NCBI RefSeq assembly: GCF_900205755.1
Contig: NZ_OANS01000005.1
Location: 86,427 to 150,426, forward strand
DNA length: 64,000 nt
Reading direction: 5' to 3'
DNA from: Polynucleobacter meluiroseus
GTDB lineage: Bacteria; Pseudomonadota; Gammaproteobacteria; Burkholderiales; Burkholderiaceae
A program made the position numbers and the translations under genes. Positions 40,060 through 48,267 of the stretch are shown in pieces. How positions within the stretch are numbered: position 1 is the first letter of the stretch; each line of letters starts with the position of its first letter. The notes beneath the pieces were generated by a model that had not been told where the DNA came from, made no database searches, and was given only the letters and a program-made list of their open reading frames with translations.

Positions 40060-40995
40060 TTACTGACCTAAGAAGTGTTTTGCGTAACGGGGGTTAATAT
40101 CCGATAAACGCAACATTGTCAGTACGTCAGCAGTGTTGAAGTCTGGATCCCAGGCGGGTGCGCTGCAAATTTTGGCGCCAATCTTCAAGTAGCCTTTAAT
40201 CAATGGAGGAGGTTCCACTTCCAACCCACCATTTAAGCGATCCAAAGGCAAAGGCAAGCGGGGGAAAGCATGGTTTTCTACCGGCGCCATTTGCTCATTG
40301 GTTAAAGAGTTATAGAGACTAGCGGCAAAGTGTCCGCCGTCTGCCATTGGAATGCTGGCACAACCAAGCATGATTTCATAGCTATGCAGCTTCATGTATT
40401 GGGCTAAGCCACTCCATAAAGCCATAATCACCGCTCCGGAGCGATAGTCCGCATGCACGCAAGATCTACCGAGTTCCACAAGCTTTGGGCGAAGATGGTT
40501 GAGGCGGGATAGATCAAACTCTGAATCGGAATAAAGACGGCCAATTTCTGCCGCTTTATGAGGAGGCAAGACACGATAGGTGCCAACAACCTTTAAGGAT
40601 TCTTGGTCACGAATCAGTAAATGGTCGCAATAAGCATCGAACTCGTCAACATCCAAGCCTTCGGCATGGGTCGGTAGGCGAGCGCCCATTTCATCAGCGA
40701 ACACCTTGTAGCGTAAACGTTGGGCTTCTTTGATTTCATCCGCATTGCTAGCCCATGTGATGGTGAAAGCAGGACGCTTACTCTTGCCAATGTGCTTTTC
40801 AACGGCAGATTCATGGCTTGCTGAAGTTGCTAATGCTTTGGCGGCAAAGCGTTTACCAAATAACTTCTTGGTGATTTTTTTGGAGAAAAGCTTTTTGAGG
40901 GCTTCTGCTTTGCTTTTCTTGCTCTTTTTAGGTTTGCCTTCAAACCTAGAGTTAAAGATATCAAATGCGGCTAACGGGTTCGGAATGTCTGACAT
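40060..40995 (-). CDS. OlsB-like acyl-ACP-dependent N-acyltransferase (GNAT fold)
   Basis: A 311-residue protein. The first 75 residues are very basic (KKSKKSKAEALKKLFSKK). The acetyltransferase-like domain begins at FTITWASNADEIKEAQRLRY, typical of the hemolysin/OlsB family that makes N-acyl-ornithine lipids. VVGTYRVLPP, EIGRLYSDSEFDLS and ELGRSCVHADYRSG match that family. Ornithine lipids often replace phospholipids under phosphate limitation, which would fit this phosphate-rich gene region, but OlsA is not adjacent. The separate PlsC-like gene at 43.4 kb could be considered. Confidence 0.78.
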   Translation of the reverse strand: MSDIPNPLAAFDIFNSRFEGKPKKSKKSKAEALKKLFSKKITKKLFGKRFAAKALATSASHESAVEKHIGKSKRPAFTITWASNADEIKEAQRLRYKVFADEMGARLPTHAEGLDVDEFDAYCDHLLIRDQESLKVVGTYRVLPPHKAAEIGRLYSDSEFDLSRLNHLRPKLVELGRSCVHADYRSGAVIMALWSGLAQYMKLHSYEIMLGCASIPMADGGHFAASLYNSLTNEQMAPVENHAFPRLPLPLDRLNGGLEVEPPPLIKGYLKIGAKICSAPAWDPDFNTADVLTMLRLSDINPRYAKHFLGQ

Positions 40996-41036
40996 GGATT
41001 GCCTTATTGAATATACGAGATCGTAAAAGTCTTATA

Positions 41037-41441
41037 TTACGAATTGATGACAAGTGGTATGCAGATCGTAATCCACAGGCCTGCAGCCACTAAAAGAGCC
41101 AACATCACGGCTGCAGAGCCAAAGTCCTTAGCTCTTTTTGAAAGATCGTGGTGTTCAAAGGAAATGCGGTCAATCGCAGCTTCAACACTGGAATTCAGTA
41201 ATTCGATCACCAAAACCATAATGAGTGAAGTGATCAGAATCGCCTTTTGCAAAGGGCTGACCGGTAAAAACAGTGCAATGGGGGTCAATATAGCCAAAAG
41301 AGTGAGTTCTTGGCGAAAAGCACTTTCTTCCTTATAGGCGTAAACAATGCCGCACCAAGAATTCTTGGCGGCATGCCAGGCTCGCGTTAGGCCGCGGTTA
41401 CCCTTATGGGGGTTTTGCTTAATATCGTAAGGTGAAGTCAA
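41037..41441 (-). CDS. dgkA: Diacylglycerol kinase
   Basis: A small integral-membrane kinase that recycles diacylglycerol to phosphatidate. It has three membrane spans and the signature ELLNSSVEAAIDRIS, followed by KRAKDFGSAAVML. TTG 41441 gives 134 residues, starting just 8 nt after the upstream glycosyltransferase stop. The longer open frame (to 41531) overlaps that gene and reads unlike DgkA. It is the last gene of the LpxH-like, GT4, dgkA operon. Confidence 0.9.
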   Translation of the reverse strand: MTSPYDIKQNPHKGNRGLTRAWHAAKNSWCGIVYAYKEESAFRQELTLLAILTPIALFLPVSPLQKAILITSLIMVLVIELLNSSVEAAIDRISFEHHDLSKRAKDFGSAAVMLALLVAAGLWITICIPLVINS

Positions 41442-41449
41442 GACCAGCC

Positions 41450-42478
41450 TTAAGCTAAAGCCGTAATGTGCACCGAAGGAGAGGGTACAGGCTTCAAATG
41501 GTTCACAAATTGCTCTGAAGCCGCTCTCCAAGAGAATTTCTCGGCATGGGCTCGTGCGACTTCACGTGGAATTGTGAGGGCTTGCATGCAGGCTTCCCGC
41601 AAATCATTGTGCATTGCGCCTGCGGGAGAATCTCCCAAGACATCAATCGGTCCGGTAACTGGGTAAGCTGCGACTGGAGTGCCGCAAGCCATGGCTTCAA
41701 GTAAAACTAAGCCAAACGTATCTGTCTTGCTAGGAAAAACAAATACATCGGCAGCTGCATACACCTTAGCGAGTTCGTGTTGTTGCAACACGCCCAAGTA
41801 GTTAATTTCGGGATATTTTTCTTTAATGCCCGCCATGGCTGGGCCGTCACCGACAACCCACTTAGATCCTGGCAGATCGATTTCAAGAAAAGCATTGATG
41901 TTTTTCTCAACCGCCACACGCCCAACGTAAAGAAAGATGGGGTGTGCTGTGTCGAGGGTCTTAGAGGCTTGCATTTTGAAGATATCTAAATCTACCCCGC
42001 GTGACCACAGCACGACGTTGGTAAATCCATAGGCTTCTAAATCATTCTTGACGACAACCGTTGGGGCCATGACTGCCATAGAGGGTCCGTGAAACCAGCG
42101 TAAAAAAGTATAGGTCCAAGAAAGCGGAATGCCCACGCGGGCTTTGACGTACTCCGGAAAGCGGGTGTGGTAAGCGGTAGAGAAGGGTAGTTTATTTTTA
42201 ACGGCATAAGCTCGCGCAGACAGACCAAGTGGCCCCTCTGTAGCAATATGCATGGCATCTGGCGCGAATGCTTTAATCTTTTTGGCCACCAACTTACCGG
42301 GTAGCAGTGATAAAGAAATATCAGGATAAGTTGGGCAGGGAATCGTGGTGAAATCATTTGGGGTGATCATTTCTACTTCATGCCCCATGGCGAGTAATTC
42401 TGCACGAGTTTGCTTTAAGGTTCTAACGACACCATTTACCTGGGGATCCCAGGCATCGGTGATGATCATAATTTTCAT
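41450..42478 (-). CDS. Glycosyltransferase family 4 protein
   Basis: A 342-residue GT-B glycosyltransferase. The N-terminal IITDAWDPQVNGVVRTL is typical of GT4 enzymes acting on lipids (MgtA/GtrB-like, e.g. GDP-mannose-dependent alpha-mannosyltransferase). The C-terminal donor site has SKTDTFGLVLLEAMACGTPVAA, containing the E(x)7E-type pattern. FLYVGRVAVEKNINAFL is also classic. The acceptor is probably a glycolipid. Such enzymes can make glycolipids when phosphate is scarce, an inference from context. The start overlaps the LpxH-like stop (ATGA). Confidence 0.88.
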   Translation of the reverse strand: MKIMIITDAWDPQVNGVVRTLKQTRAELLAMGHEVEMITPNDFTTIPCPTYPDISLSLLPGKLVAKKIKAFAPDAMHIATEGPLGLSARAYAVKNKLPFSTAYHTRFPEYVKARVGIPLSWTYTFLRWFHGPSMAVMAPTVVVKNDLEAYGFTNVVLWSRGVDLDIFKMQASKTLDTAHPIFLYVGRVAVEKNINAFLEIDLPGSKWVVGDGPAMAGIKEKYPEINYLGVLQQHELAKVYAAADVFVFPSKTDTFGLVLLEAMACGTPVAAYPVTGPIDVLGDSPAGAMHNDLREACMQALTIPREVARAHAEKFSWRAASEQFVNHLKPVPSPSVHITALA

Positions 42479-43284
42479 ATTGCAGCCTCGTTGGTAAGCA
42501 TTTCAATAGGGGATTGGACTGCAACTTCGGGCGCCTCTTCTGGATCACCTTTAATGTGCGTCCAGTAAATCAATTTGAGCTCACCTTCCTGGGTCTCGAC
42601 TAGGGCAGAAAGGCTTTCAACCCAATCACCATCATTGCAGTAGAGCAGGCCGTCGATTTCGCGGATCTCCGCTTTGTGAATGTGACCGCAGACCACGCCG
42701 TCACAATTTCTTAAGCGGGCTTCTCTAGCCATAATGTGTTCAAAATCGGCGATGTAGCTCACCGCATTTTTGACTTGGTGCTTTAAATATTGCGAGAGGG
42801 ACCAATACTGCAATCCCATCTTGATTCGAATCAGATTGAAATAGCGATTGATATAGAGAATGAAGGTGTAGAGCGAGTCACCTACGTACGCAAGCCATTT
42901 TGCGTATTGCATCACCCCATCAAATAGGTCGCCATGCGTTACCCAAAGTTTTCTGCCATCTAGGGTAGTGTGAATAATCTCTTCAACTACTTTGACATCA
43001 CCAAAGGACATGCCAAAGAATTGGCGCGCACTCTCGTCGTGATTACCCGGCACATAGATCACTTCGGTGCCTTTTCTGGCTTTTCGCAGAAGTTTTTGTA
43101 CTACGTCGTTATGAGATTGTGGCCAGTAGAAAGTCTGCTTGAGACGCCATCCATCAATAATGTCACCGACTAGGTAGAAGGTGTCCGCATCATTGTGCTT
43201 GAGGAAATCCAAGAGGTAGTTTGCCTGACACCCTGTTGTTCCTAGGTGTATATCTGAAATCCAAATCGCTCTGTAATGCATCAT
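42475..43284 (-). CDS. UDP-2,3-diacylglucosamine diphosphatase-like metallophosphoesterase
   Basis: A calcineurin-like phosphoesterase of 269 residues. Metal-binding motifs appear in the order SDIHLG, GDIIDG, GNHDE, HGDLFDG and GHIHKAE. The sequence belongs to the LpxH-like group annotated as UDP-2,3-diacylglucosamine diphosphatase family, but its C-terminal extension and operon with a GT4 enzyme suggest a glycolipid or phosphatidate substrate instead of the canonical LpxH role. Two consecutive ATG codons form the start. It diverges from the PlsC gene. Confidence 0.85.
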   Translation of the reverse strand: MMHYRAIWISDIHLGTTGCQANYLLDFLKHNDADTFYLVGDIIDGWRLKQTFYWPQSHNDVVQKLLRKARKGTEVIYVPGNHDESARQFFGMSFGDVKVVEEIIHTTLDGRKLWVTHGDLFDGVMQYAKWLAYVGDSLYTFILYINRYFNLIRIKMGLQYWSLSQYLKHQVKNAVSYIADFEHIMAREARLRNCDGVVCGHIHKAEIREIDGLLYCNDGDWVESLSALVETQEGELKLIYWTHIKGDPEEAPEVAVQSPIEMLTNEAAI

Positions 43285-43366
43285 GAGGAATCATTAAGCC
43301 CAATGTTCATGTAAATCTGATGACACTTTTGCGTCAGTTTCATGACTTGCTTTATATTTGAGCGCA

Positions 43367-44161
43367 ATGATGACGAACCCCACCCCCCAAATCTCTGCTA
43401 CAGCCCTCCAACGGGCAATTCCCCTTTGGCGATGGCTCATGATTATTGGGCATGTCATTAGCGGTGTAGGTATCTTATGTTTCCTTTTTCCTTTCTTAAA
43501 TAGGCAAAAGAAGGACCAAAAAATTCAACAATGGTGTGCTCGGCTGTTGGCAATTTTTCATTTGAAGCTGGTGGTAAGGGGTGCCGAACGATTAACAAAA
43601 ACCCCTTATTTGATGATTTCAAACCATATTTCGTGGATTGACATTCATGTCATTAACTCGTTTAAGCCAATCCGTTTCGTAGCAAAGTCTGAGGTGAAGA
43701 GCTGGCCTATCTTTGGTTGGATGGCAACCCAGCTAGGAACAGTCTTTATTCGCCGGGACAGCACACGCCAGGCTAGGTTGGTGGTGGAGCAGATGGCAGA
43801 GGTATTGAAGTCTGAATCGGTCTGCATTTTTCCAGAAGGCACATCCACTTCAGGGGGATCCGTGTTGCCCTTTAAGCATGGCTTGTTCGAAGCGGCTCTA
43901 GTGGCTCAAACCCCAGTTTTCCCTTTGGCAGTTCAATACTTCTCAACCGAAACGGGACTGCGCAGCGAAGCGACTGCTTTTATTGGAGAGATGGGCTTAT
44001 TGGAATCCATGGCCAACATTTTAAAAAGTCGCCATCTGCAAGCTCGGCTCACCGTCCTTGAGCCATTTCCCTATGGCTCGCAGGAAGTGCCAGACCGAAA
44101 GCATCTGGCCAACTATTGCCATGAGGCCATTTCCCGAATTGTTGACGACCCCAATATGTAA
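43367..44161 (+). CDS. Lysophospholipid acyltransferase (PlsC family)
   Basis: 1-acyl-glycerol-3-phosphate acyltransferase-like protein of about 264 residues. The catalytic HX4D box is NHISWID and the second motif is FPEGTST. A membrane segment near the N-terminus (WLMIIGHVISGVGILCFLFP) anchors it. ATG 43367 is chosen over TTG 43358. It could be PlsC or OlsA, the O-acyltransferase partner of the OlsB-like enzyme at 40 kb. The sequence does not decide. Confidence 0.85.
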   Translation: MMTNPTPQISATALQRAIPLWRWLMIIGHVISGVGILCFLFPFLNRQKKDQKIQQWCARLLAIFHLKLVVRGAERLTKTPYLMISNHISWIDIHVINSFKPIRFVAKSEVKSWPIFGWMATQLGTVFIRRDSTRQARLVVEQMAEVLKSESVCIFPEGTSTSGGSVLPFKHGLFEAALVAQTPVFPLAVQYFSTETGLRSEATAFIGEMGLLESMANILKSRHLQARLTVLEPFPYGSQEVPDRKHLANYCHEAISRIVDDPNM

Positions 44162-44167
44162 CAATAG

Positions 44168-44215
44168 TGTCAAATCCTTGATCTATAAAGATCGTTAACT
44201 ATTAAGGATCTGACA
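44168..44215 (+). promoter_or_regulatory. Leader inverted repeat covering the ppk2 ribosome binding site
   Basis: TGTCAAATCCTT (44168-44179) can pair with AAGGATCTGACA (44204-44215) with a single A/C mismatch. An inner GATC/GATC pair adds to it. AAGGA, the apparent ribosome binding site, lies in the right arm and the arm ends on the first base of ATG 44215. Folding would block translation initiation. Confidence 0.5.
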
Positions 44216-45120
44216 TGACCTCAAAACACCAAGAAATGGCTGATTGGTATCAGCGAGCCCAAGAAGAGATCTTGGATAGTATGGACGAAGAGCTTGAAAT
44301 GGAGCTCGATGATGACCGCCTCTCTCAAGACTCCAGCCATGGATCTTCTATTTCTCGCCAAACTTACTTTAAAGAGTTATTCCGCTTACAAGGTGAGTTG
44401 GTGAAATTGCAAGATTGGGTAGTAAAAAATAACTTGAAAGTTGCCGTCTTATTTGAGGGGCGCGATTCAGCGGGTAAGGGCGGCGCAATCAAGCGGATTA
44501 CACAGCGTCTTAATCCTCGAGTTTGTAAGGTAGTCGCCTTAACCGCGCCCAGTGAGCGCGAGAGAACCCAATGGTATTTTCAAAGATACATCTCTCAATT
44601 GCCTGCTGGCGGTGAGATTGTGCTGTTTGACCGCAGTTGGTATAACCGCGCTGGCGTTGAGAAGGTCATGGGGTTTTGTACCGACGCTGAATACGAAGAG
44701 TTTTTAAAGACCGTTCCTGAGCTTGAGCGCATGCTTATTAATTCAGGGGTGATTTTGATTAAGTACTGGTTCTCGATTTCTGATGAAGAGCAGTACAACC
44801 GCTTCATGATGCGTATTCATGACCCCTTAAAGCAGTGGAAGCTGAGCCCTATGGATTTAGAGGCGCGCCGCTTGTGGGAGCAGTACACCAAAGCAAAAGA
44901 AACTATGTTGGAGCGCACTAATATTCCAGAGGCGCCTTGGTGGGTAGTGGCTGCCAATGATAAGAAAAAGGCACGCCTCAACTGCATCACTCATTTATTG
45001 AAGCAAATTCCGTATGAAGAAATTCTCCATCCGGAAATTACTTTGCCAGCGCGCGTGCACAACCCCGATTACTTAAGGGGCCCAGTGCCTCCCGAGATGT
45101 ACGTCCCTGACGTGTATTAA
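44215..45120 (+). CDS. ppk2: Polyphosphate kinase 2
   Basis: PPK2-family kinase of 301 residues, which transfers phosphate between polyphosphate and nucleoside diphosphates. Walker A is EGRDSAGKGG (residues 81-90). The lid and Walker B regions contain APSERERTQWYFQRY and FDRSWYNRAGVEKVMGF. SDEEQYNRFMMRIHDPLKQWK is highly conserved in class I enzymes. It has an acidic N-terminal tail (about 45 residues). It is followed by a CYTH protein, so both may act on inorganic polyphosphate. Confidence 0.95.
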   Translation: MTSKHQEMADWYQRAQEEILDSMDEELEMELDDDRLSQDSSHGSSISRQTYFKELFRLQGELVKLQDWVVKNNLKVAVLFEGRDSAGKGGAIKRITQRLNPRVCKVVALTAPSERERTQWYFQRYISQLPAGGEIVLFDRSWYNRAGVEKVMGFCTDAEYEEFLKTVPELERMLINSGVILIKYWFSISDEEQYNRFMMRIHDPLKQWKLSPMDLEARRLWEQYTKAKETMLERTNIPEAPWWVVAANDKKKARLNCITHLLKQIPYEEILHPEITLPARVHNPDYLRGPVPPEMYVPDVY

Positions 45121-45133
45121 GCTTTGCAAGAAG

Positions 45134-45180
45134 GTGTTAATCTTCCATTATTAGCAATGTACTAACTGGGGGATTAACAC
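45134..45180 (+). promoter_or_regulatory. Leader hairpin covering the CYTH-gene ribosome binding site
   Basis: GTGTTAATCTTCC (45134-45146) pairs with GGGGGATTAACAC (45168-45180). Nine pairs are perfect, two are G-U wobbles in RNA and two more are G-C. The G-rich ribosome binding site lies in the right arm, 1-2 nt before GTG 45182. The 21-nt loop is AT-rich. Confidence 0.55.
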
Positions 45181-45181
45181 T

Positions 45182-46009
45182 GTGAAGACTAAGCACGGCA
45201 TTACCAATCGGGAGTTTAAGCTCCTTATCAAGCCAGAAGGATTGGATCGTCGCAGGAAGATTACGGCCTTAAGCGATCAGATCTTGGCGTTTTGCAAAAA
45301 GAAAAAAGTGGATTTTTTTCATTTGGATAATGCTAATACGGGACTTCGCACGGTTTATTTCTACGATACCCCTGGCGAGCATTTACGGCTGAACAACGTG
45401 ATTCTGCGCGTGCGGGAATCACGCCAAAATGTCTGGGTAGATGATTATTGCGAAGTAACCCTCAAATGCCGCACGCATGATGTCGAACACGCATCTAATT
45501 TTGATCCCACCCCAAAAGTCAGCTTGAAATCGCGCATGCGTCTTAAGGAGGAGCTCTTGCGTGGCGATGGACTAGGGACTATTAGAAGCATTTATTCCAA
45601 TAATTCGATTCTGGATGCAGTGCCATTGGATAAGATCACGGACGGAACCGTAGGTAGCATTATGAAATCCTTTCCCGGCATCGGCAAATTGGGTATTGAT
45701 CGTAAATTACCCATCAGAATGGTTGGCGGTAAAGCCAATAAAATTTTAGAGGCATGCCTTCCCCTTGGAAACTTGGTGTTTGGGGATGGTGTTCAAGCCC
45801 ATTGTGATATTGCTATTTGGATGCGGAGTGTTGGCGATCCTATTGTGGGTGAATTGGCTTTTTCTTATCGAGTGAATAATGAAAACCGCGAACAAGTAGC
45901 AGCACATAAGCGCGCCGATCAATTCTTTAAAAAACTCCAAGTGGAATTAGCGGACTGGTTAGAGATTGGCAGTACTAAAACGGCCTTGGTCTACGGCAAG
46001 CCTGAATGA
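45182..46009 (+). CDS. CYTH-domain-like protein, possible polyphosphate/triphosphate enzyme
   Basis: A 275-residue protein. The N-terminal TNREFKLLI, the ordered strands TVYFYDTPGEHLRLNNVILRVRE and CEVTLKCRTHD, and IVGELAFSYRV near the C-terminus suggest the charged-residue-lined tunnel of the CYTH/triphosphate tunnel metalloenzyme fold. The EXEXK box is replaced by REFKLL, so catalysis is uncertain. The start GTG 45182 has GGGGGA 8-10 nt upstream. It follows ppk2 by 61 nt and overlaps the chromate transporter gene by 4 nt. Confidence 0.6.
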   Translation: MKTKHGITNREFKLLIKPEGLDRRRKITALSDQILAFCKKKKVDFFHLDNANTGLRTVYFYDTPGEHLRLNNVILRVRESRQNVWVDDYCEVTLKCRTHDVEHASNFDPTPKVSLKSRMRLKEELLRGDGLGTIRSIYSNNSILDAVPLDKITDGTVGSIMKSFPGIGKLGIDRKLPIRMVGGKANKILEACLPLGNLVFGDGVQAHCDIAIWMRSVGDPIVGELAFSYRVNNENREQVAAHKRADQFFKKLQVELADWLEIGSTKTALVYGKPE

Positions 46010-46578
46010 GCTCCGTGTTACCTGAGCAGGCGGTCTCTAGCAATGCCCCAACGCTGCGGGATCTTTTTATCCAGTTTCTGTTAATTGGAGCCATCAGTTT
46101 CGGCGGCGGCATTATTGCTTATGAGCGGATCTTACTGGTTGAGCGCCGCGAGTGGTTATCACCCGACGAGTTCATGGCGTATTTGGCAATTAGCCAAACC
46201 ATGCCTGGACTTAATTCCGTAAATTTAGCCGTGTTGGTGGGCGACCATCTGCGCGGTGTGGCCGGCTCGGTTTCGGCAACAATTGGTTTAATTTTGCCGG
46301 GTGCTTTTTTTGTATTGGGCGTAGGGGCAATTTATGCCAGCAATGCGAATCACCCGCTGGCGAATTTAATTTTGGCCGGTATCGCTGCAGCAGCTACTGG
46401 CTTGCTAGCGGCTATTACCTATCGCATCGGTGAGGGCCATTGGCAACACATTAAATCGCTCGCGCTGATTGTGGCCACCTTTGTCTTAATGAGTATTGTG
46501 AATCTCTCACTACCTCTGGTTCTGCTCATCATGGCGCCTATCGCCTTATATCTTTACCGTCCGAGTAAGTCCGTATGA
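46006..46578 (+). CDS. Chromate transporter, N-terminal-type half
   Basis: A 190-residue membrane protein with about six spans and one ChrA domain. ISFGGGIIAYERI and AISQTMPGLNSVNLAVLVGDHL match the domain signature (FGGGxA and PGxxxxNxA). Short ChrA proteins are encoded as adjacent pairs, and the second half follows with a 4-nt overlap (ATGA). The substrate may be chromate or sulfate-like anions, and no chrB regulator is nearby. Confidence 0.88.
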   Translation: MSSVLPEQAVSSNAPTLRDLFIQFLLIGAISFGGGIIAYERILLVERREWLSPDEFMAYLAISQTMPGLNSVNLAVLVGDHLRGVAGSVSATIGLILPGAFFVLGVGAIYASNANHPLANLILAGIAAAATGLLAAITYRIGEGHWQHIKSLALIVATFVLMSIVNLSLPLVLLIMAPIALYLYRPSKSV

Positions 46579-47102
46579 CCATCCTGATTCAGCTAGCTCT
46601 GACTTTTGCCTTATTGTCGCTTTTAGCGGTCGGCGGCGGAACCGCGGTCTTACCTGAGATGCAAACCTTACTGGCTCAGCAGTTCGGCATTGGCCACACC
46701 CAATTCGTACACATCTATAGTATTGGCCAATTAGCCCCAGGCCCCAATATGTTGATGGTCTTGGTCGTGGGTTACCAAATTGCAGGACTGGTAGGGGCAG
46801 GGGTTGTGTTGTTCTCTTTCTTTCTGCCTTCAAGTATCTTGTGTTTCTATGTGGGCCGTTTGTGGAACCGTTTTGGTGAAAGCCCATGGCGACGCTCTAT
46901 TCAGAATGCTCTTGAACCTATTTCAATTGGGCTAATGGGATCAGGCGTGTATGCCGTCGCCAAAGCCTCTATAGTCAGCCCCATTACGCTCTCCCTAGCC
47001 GCGCTGAGTCTGTATCTAATACTGCGTACCAAGATCAATCCGGTACTTGTGATTTTGGGCTCAAGCCTGCTGGGTGCAGTACTAATTCATTACATACACT
47101 AA
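46575..47102 (+). CDS. Chromate transporter, C-terminal-type half
   Basis: A 175-residue second ChrA-domain protein, with LLSLLAVGGGTAVLPEMQ and IGQLAPGPNMLMVLVVGYQIAG as the domain signature in the opposite topology class. With its partner it would form a heterodimeric transporter. The pair closes the core region. A weak terminator and two tRNA genes follow. Confidence 0.88.
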   Translation: MTILIQLALTFALLSLLAVGGGTAVLPEMQTLLAQQFGIGHTQFVHIYSIGQLAPGPNMLMVLVVGYQIAGLVGAGVVLFSFFLPSSILCFYVGRLWNRFGESPWRRSIQNALEPISIGLMGSGVYAVAKASIVSPITLSLAALSLYLILRTKINPVLVILGSSLLGAVLIHYIH

Positions 47103-47112
47103 GAGCCAAGAA

Positions 47113-47134
47113 GGCAAAAACTCGCTTTTTTGCC
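47113..47134 (+). terminator. Terminator after the chromate transporter pair
   Basis: GGCAAAAA (47113-47120) pairs with TTTTTGCC (47127-47134) around a 6-nt loop, so the T-run is inside the stem. It is 11 nt after the stop. Confidence 0.5.
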
Positions 47135-47170
47135 CCTCTAAGCCATCTCGGTGTAGAATATCGATTCCGT

Positions 47171-47247
47171 CGGAGTGTAGCGCAGCCTGGTAGCGCACCT
47201 GCTTTGGGAGCAGGGGGTCCAAGGTTCGAATCCTTGTACTCCGACCA
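47171..47247 (+). tRNA. tRNA-Pro (anticodon TGG)
   Basis: A 77-nt cloverleaf with encoded CCA. The acceptor stem is CGGAGTG with TACTCCG (one G-T pair), the D-arm GCGC..GCGC, and the anticodon stem CCTGC/GCAGG with loop TTTGGGA (anticodon TGG). The T-arm is CAAGG/CCTTG around TTCGAAT, and the discriminator is A. Confidence 0.97.
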
Positions 47248-47284
47248 CTTTCTCTATAGTTATTCATAAACTAATACCAGCACT

Positions 47285-47361
<77 letters not shown>

Positions 47362-47743
47362 AATTCTCCTAATTTAATCAAGTTTCAGGCTTATTTATTG
47401 TGATTTATTGATCTGATCATTCGTGCGCTTGAGCAGCGTAGAGACTTGCCTTGAGCCAGCGTGGCGGACCCTGTGTGACTATTAGCAACTGGGTGAATAG
47501 TAATTTTGTCGGTTTACCCGACAAAATTGGAGTCGGGGTGCTTAAGAGAAGGCTCCTAGAAAATACAGCAACCCTATTACTCAAATGCCTTGGATACTTC
47601 TTTTGCACTGGTTTTACCTTATTCGGGCTATTCACATCTTCCTATATGCTTAAATCTTCATAGAATTTATGGTGATTTTACTGATGACCCTCACAAACCT
47701 CGAGTTATATCGTCTATTACTTGCTTAAGCAAAAATATTGAGC
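47362..47743. other. Intergenic left end of the island
   Basis: This 382-nt stretch holds no convincing gene. It contains palindrome copy 1, AT-rich sequence, and only short open frames that run across the palindrome. A 22-codon hydrophobic frame (47585-47653) begins 70 nt after the palindrome centre but has no clear ribosome binding site. Confidence 0.5.
47502..47528. repeat. Island palindrome copy 1
   Basis: AATTTTGTCGG (47502-47512), spacer TTTAC, CCGACAAAATT (47518-47528): perfect 11-bp arms around 5 nt. It lies 229 bp (centre) upstream of the sigma factor ATG. It shares 25 consecutive bases with copy 4 in the same orientation. Confidence 0.9.
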
Positions 47744-48265
47744 ATGCCTGATTTAACTAATCCAAAGAAAGTAATTGAATCTATATTTTTAGATCACTCC
47801 AAGAGCGTATTTAAATGGCTGCTATATAAGGGGGCAAGTAAAGCAATAGCTGAGGAAATTGTTCAAGATTCATTTATAAAGTTATACGAAAGAATTCACG
47901 ACGTTGATATATTAAAAGCTAAAGCATGGCTTATTTCAACTGCAGAAAATGCTTATTTAGACTATTTAAAGAAATCTTCCACAAAAATGGAGGATTTTGA
48001 AAAGGAGCTCAACATAGATAATGCTTACTTAGAGGACAGTTCCGGGGATATCATGATTTCGGACTGTGTGACAAGAAAATTGAATGAGTTCAGGCTAAAT
48101 GATCCCGAAAAGGCTTATGTGATAAGTCTTCAGCTAGATGATAAGTCTGGAGCCGAGATTGCAGAGCTATTAAATAGGTCAGAAGCAGCCACTAGAACAT
48201 TTATCAAAGAAGCTAAGAAAAAATTAAAACCACTTCTGGAAGAGTGCCTGGAGTTTATTGAATAA
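47744..48265 (+). CDS. ECF-type RNA polymerase sigma factor
   Basis: A 173-residue sigma-70-family protein with only regions 2 and 4. Region 2 includes AEEIVQDSFIKLYERI and KAKAWLISTAENAYLDYLKK. Region 4 is SLQLDDKSGAEIAELLNRSEAATRTFIKEAKKKL, the helix-turn-helix that reads the -35. ATG 47744 is chosen over TTG 47738. A membrane protein follows after 2 nt and is probably its anti-sigma partner. Low-GC codon use marks it as island DNA. Its target promoters are unknown, but the downstream CHAT and protease genes are obvious candidates. Confidence 0.85.
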   Translation: MPDLTNPKKVIESIFLDHSKSVFKWLLYKGASKAIAEEIVQDSFIKLYERIHDVDILKAKAWLISTAENAYLDYLKKSSTKMEDFEKELNIDNAYLEDSSGDIMISDCVTRKLNEFRLNDPEKAYVISLQLDDKSGAEIAELLNRSEAATRTFIKEAKKKLKPLLEECLEFIE

Positions 48266-48267
48266 AA

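Noticed and set aside
41442..41531. Longer dgkA start
   Set aside because: The extra 30 codons overlap the glycosyltransferase gene and do not resemble DgkA. A TTG at 41441 gives the normal length.
47082..47267. Reverse frame over tRNA-Pro
   Set aside because: It is the antisense of a tRNA gene and the chromate transporter end, a common false gene.
47585..47653. 22-codon hydrophobic peptide frame 70 nt after palindrome copy 1
   Set aside because: Too short and without a ribosome binding site. Its distance matches the other palindromes, so it is worth noting, but it cannot be supported as a gene.
47451..47663. 70-codon forward frame across palindrome copy 1
   Set aside because: It runs through the palindrome, has no ribosome binding site and overlaps a reverse frame of equal quality.
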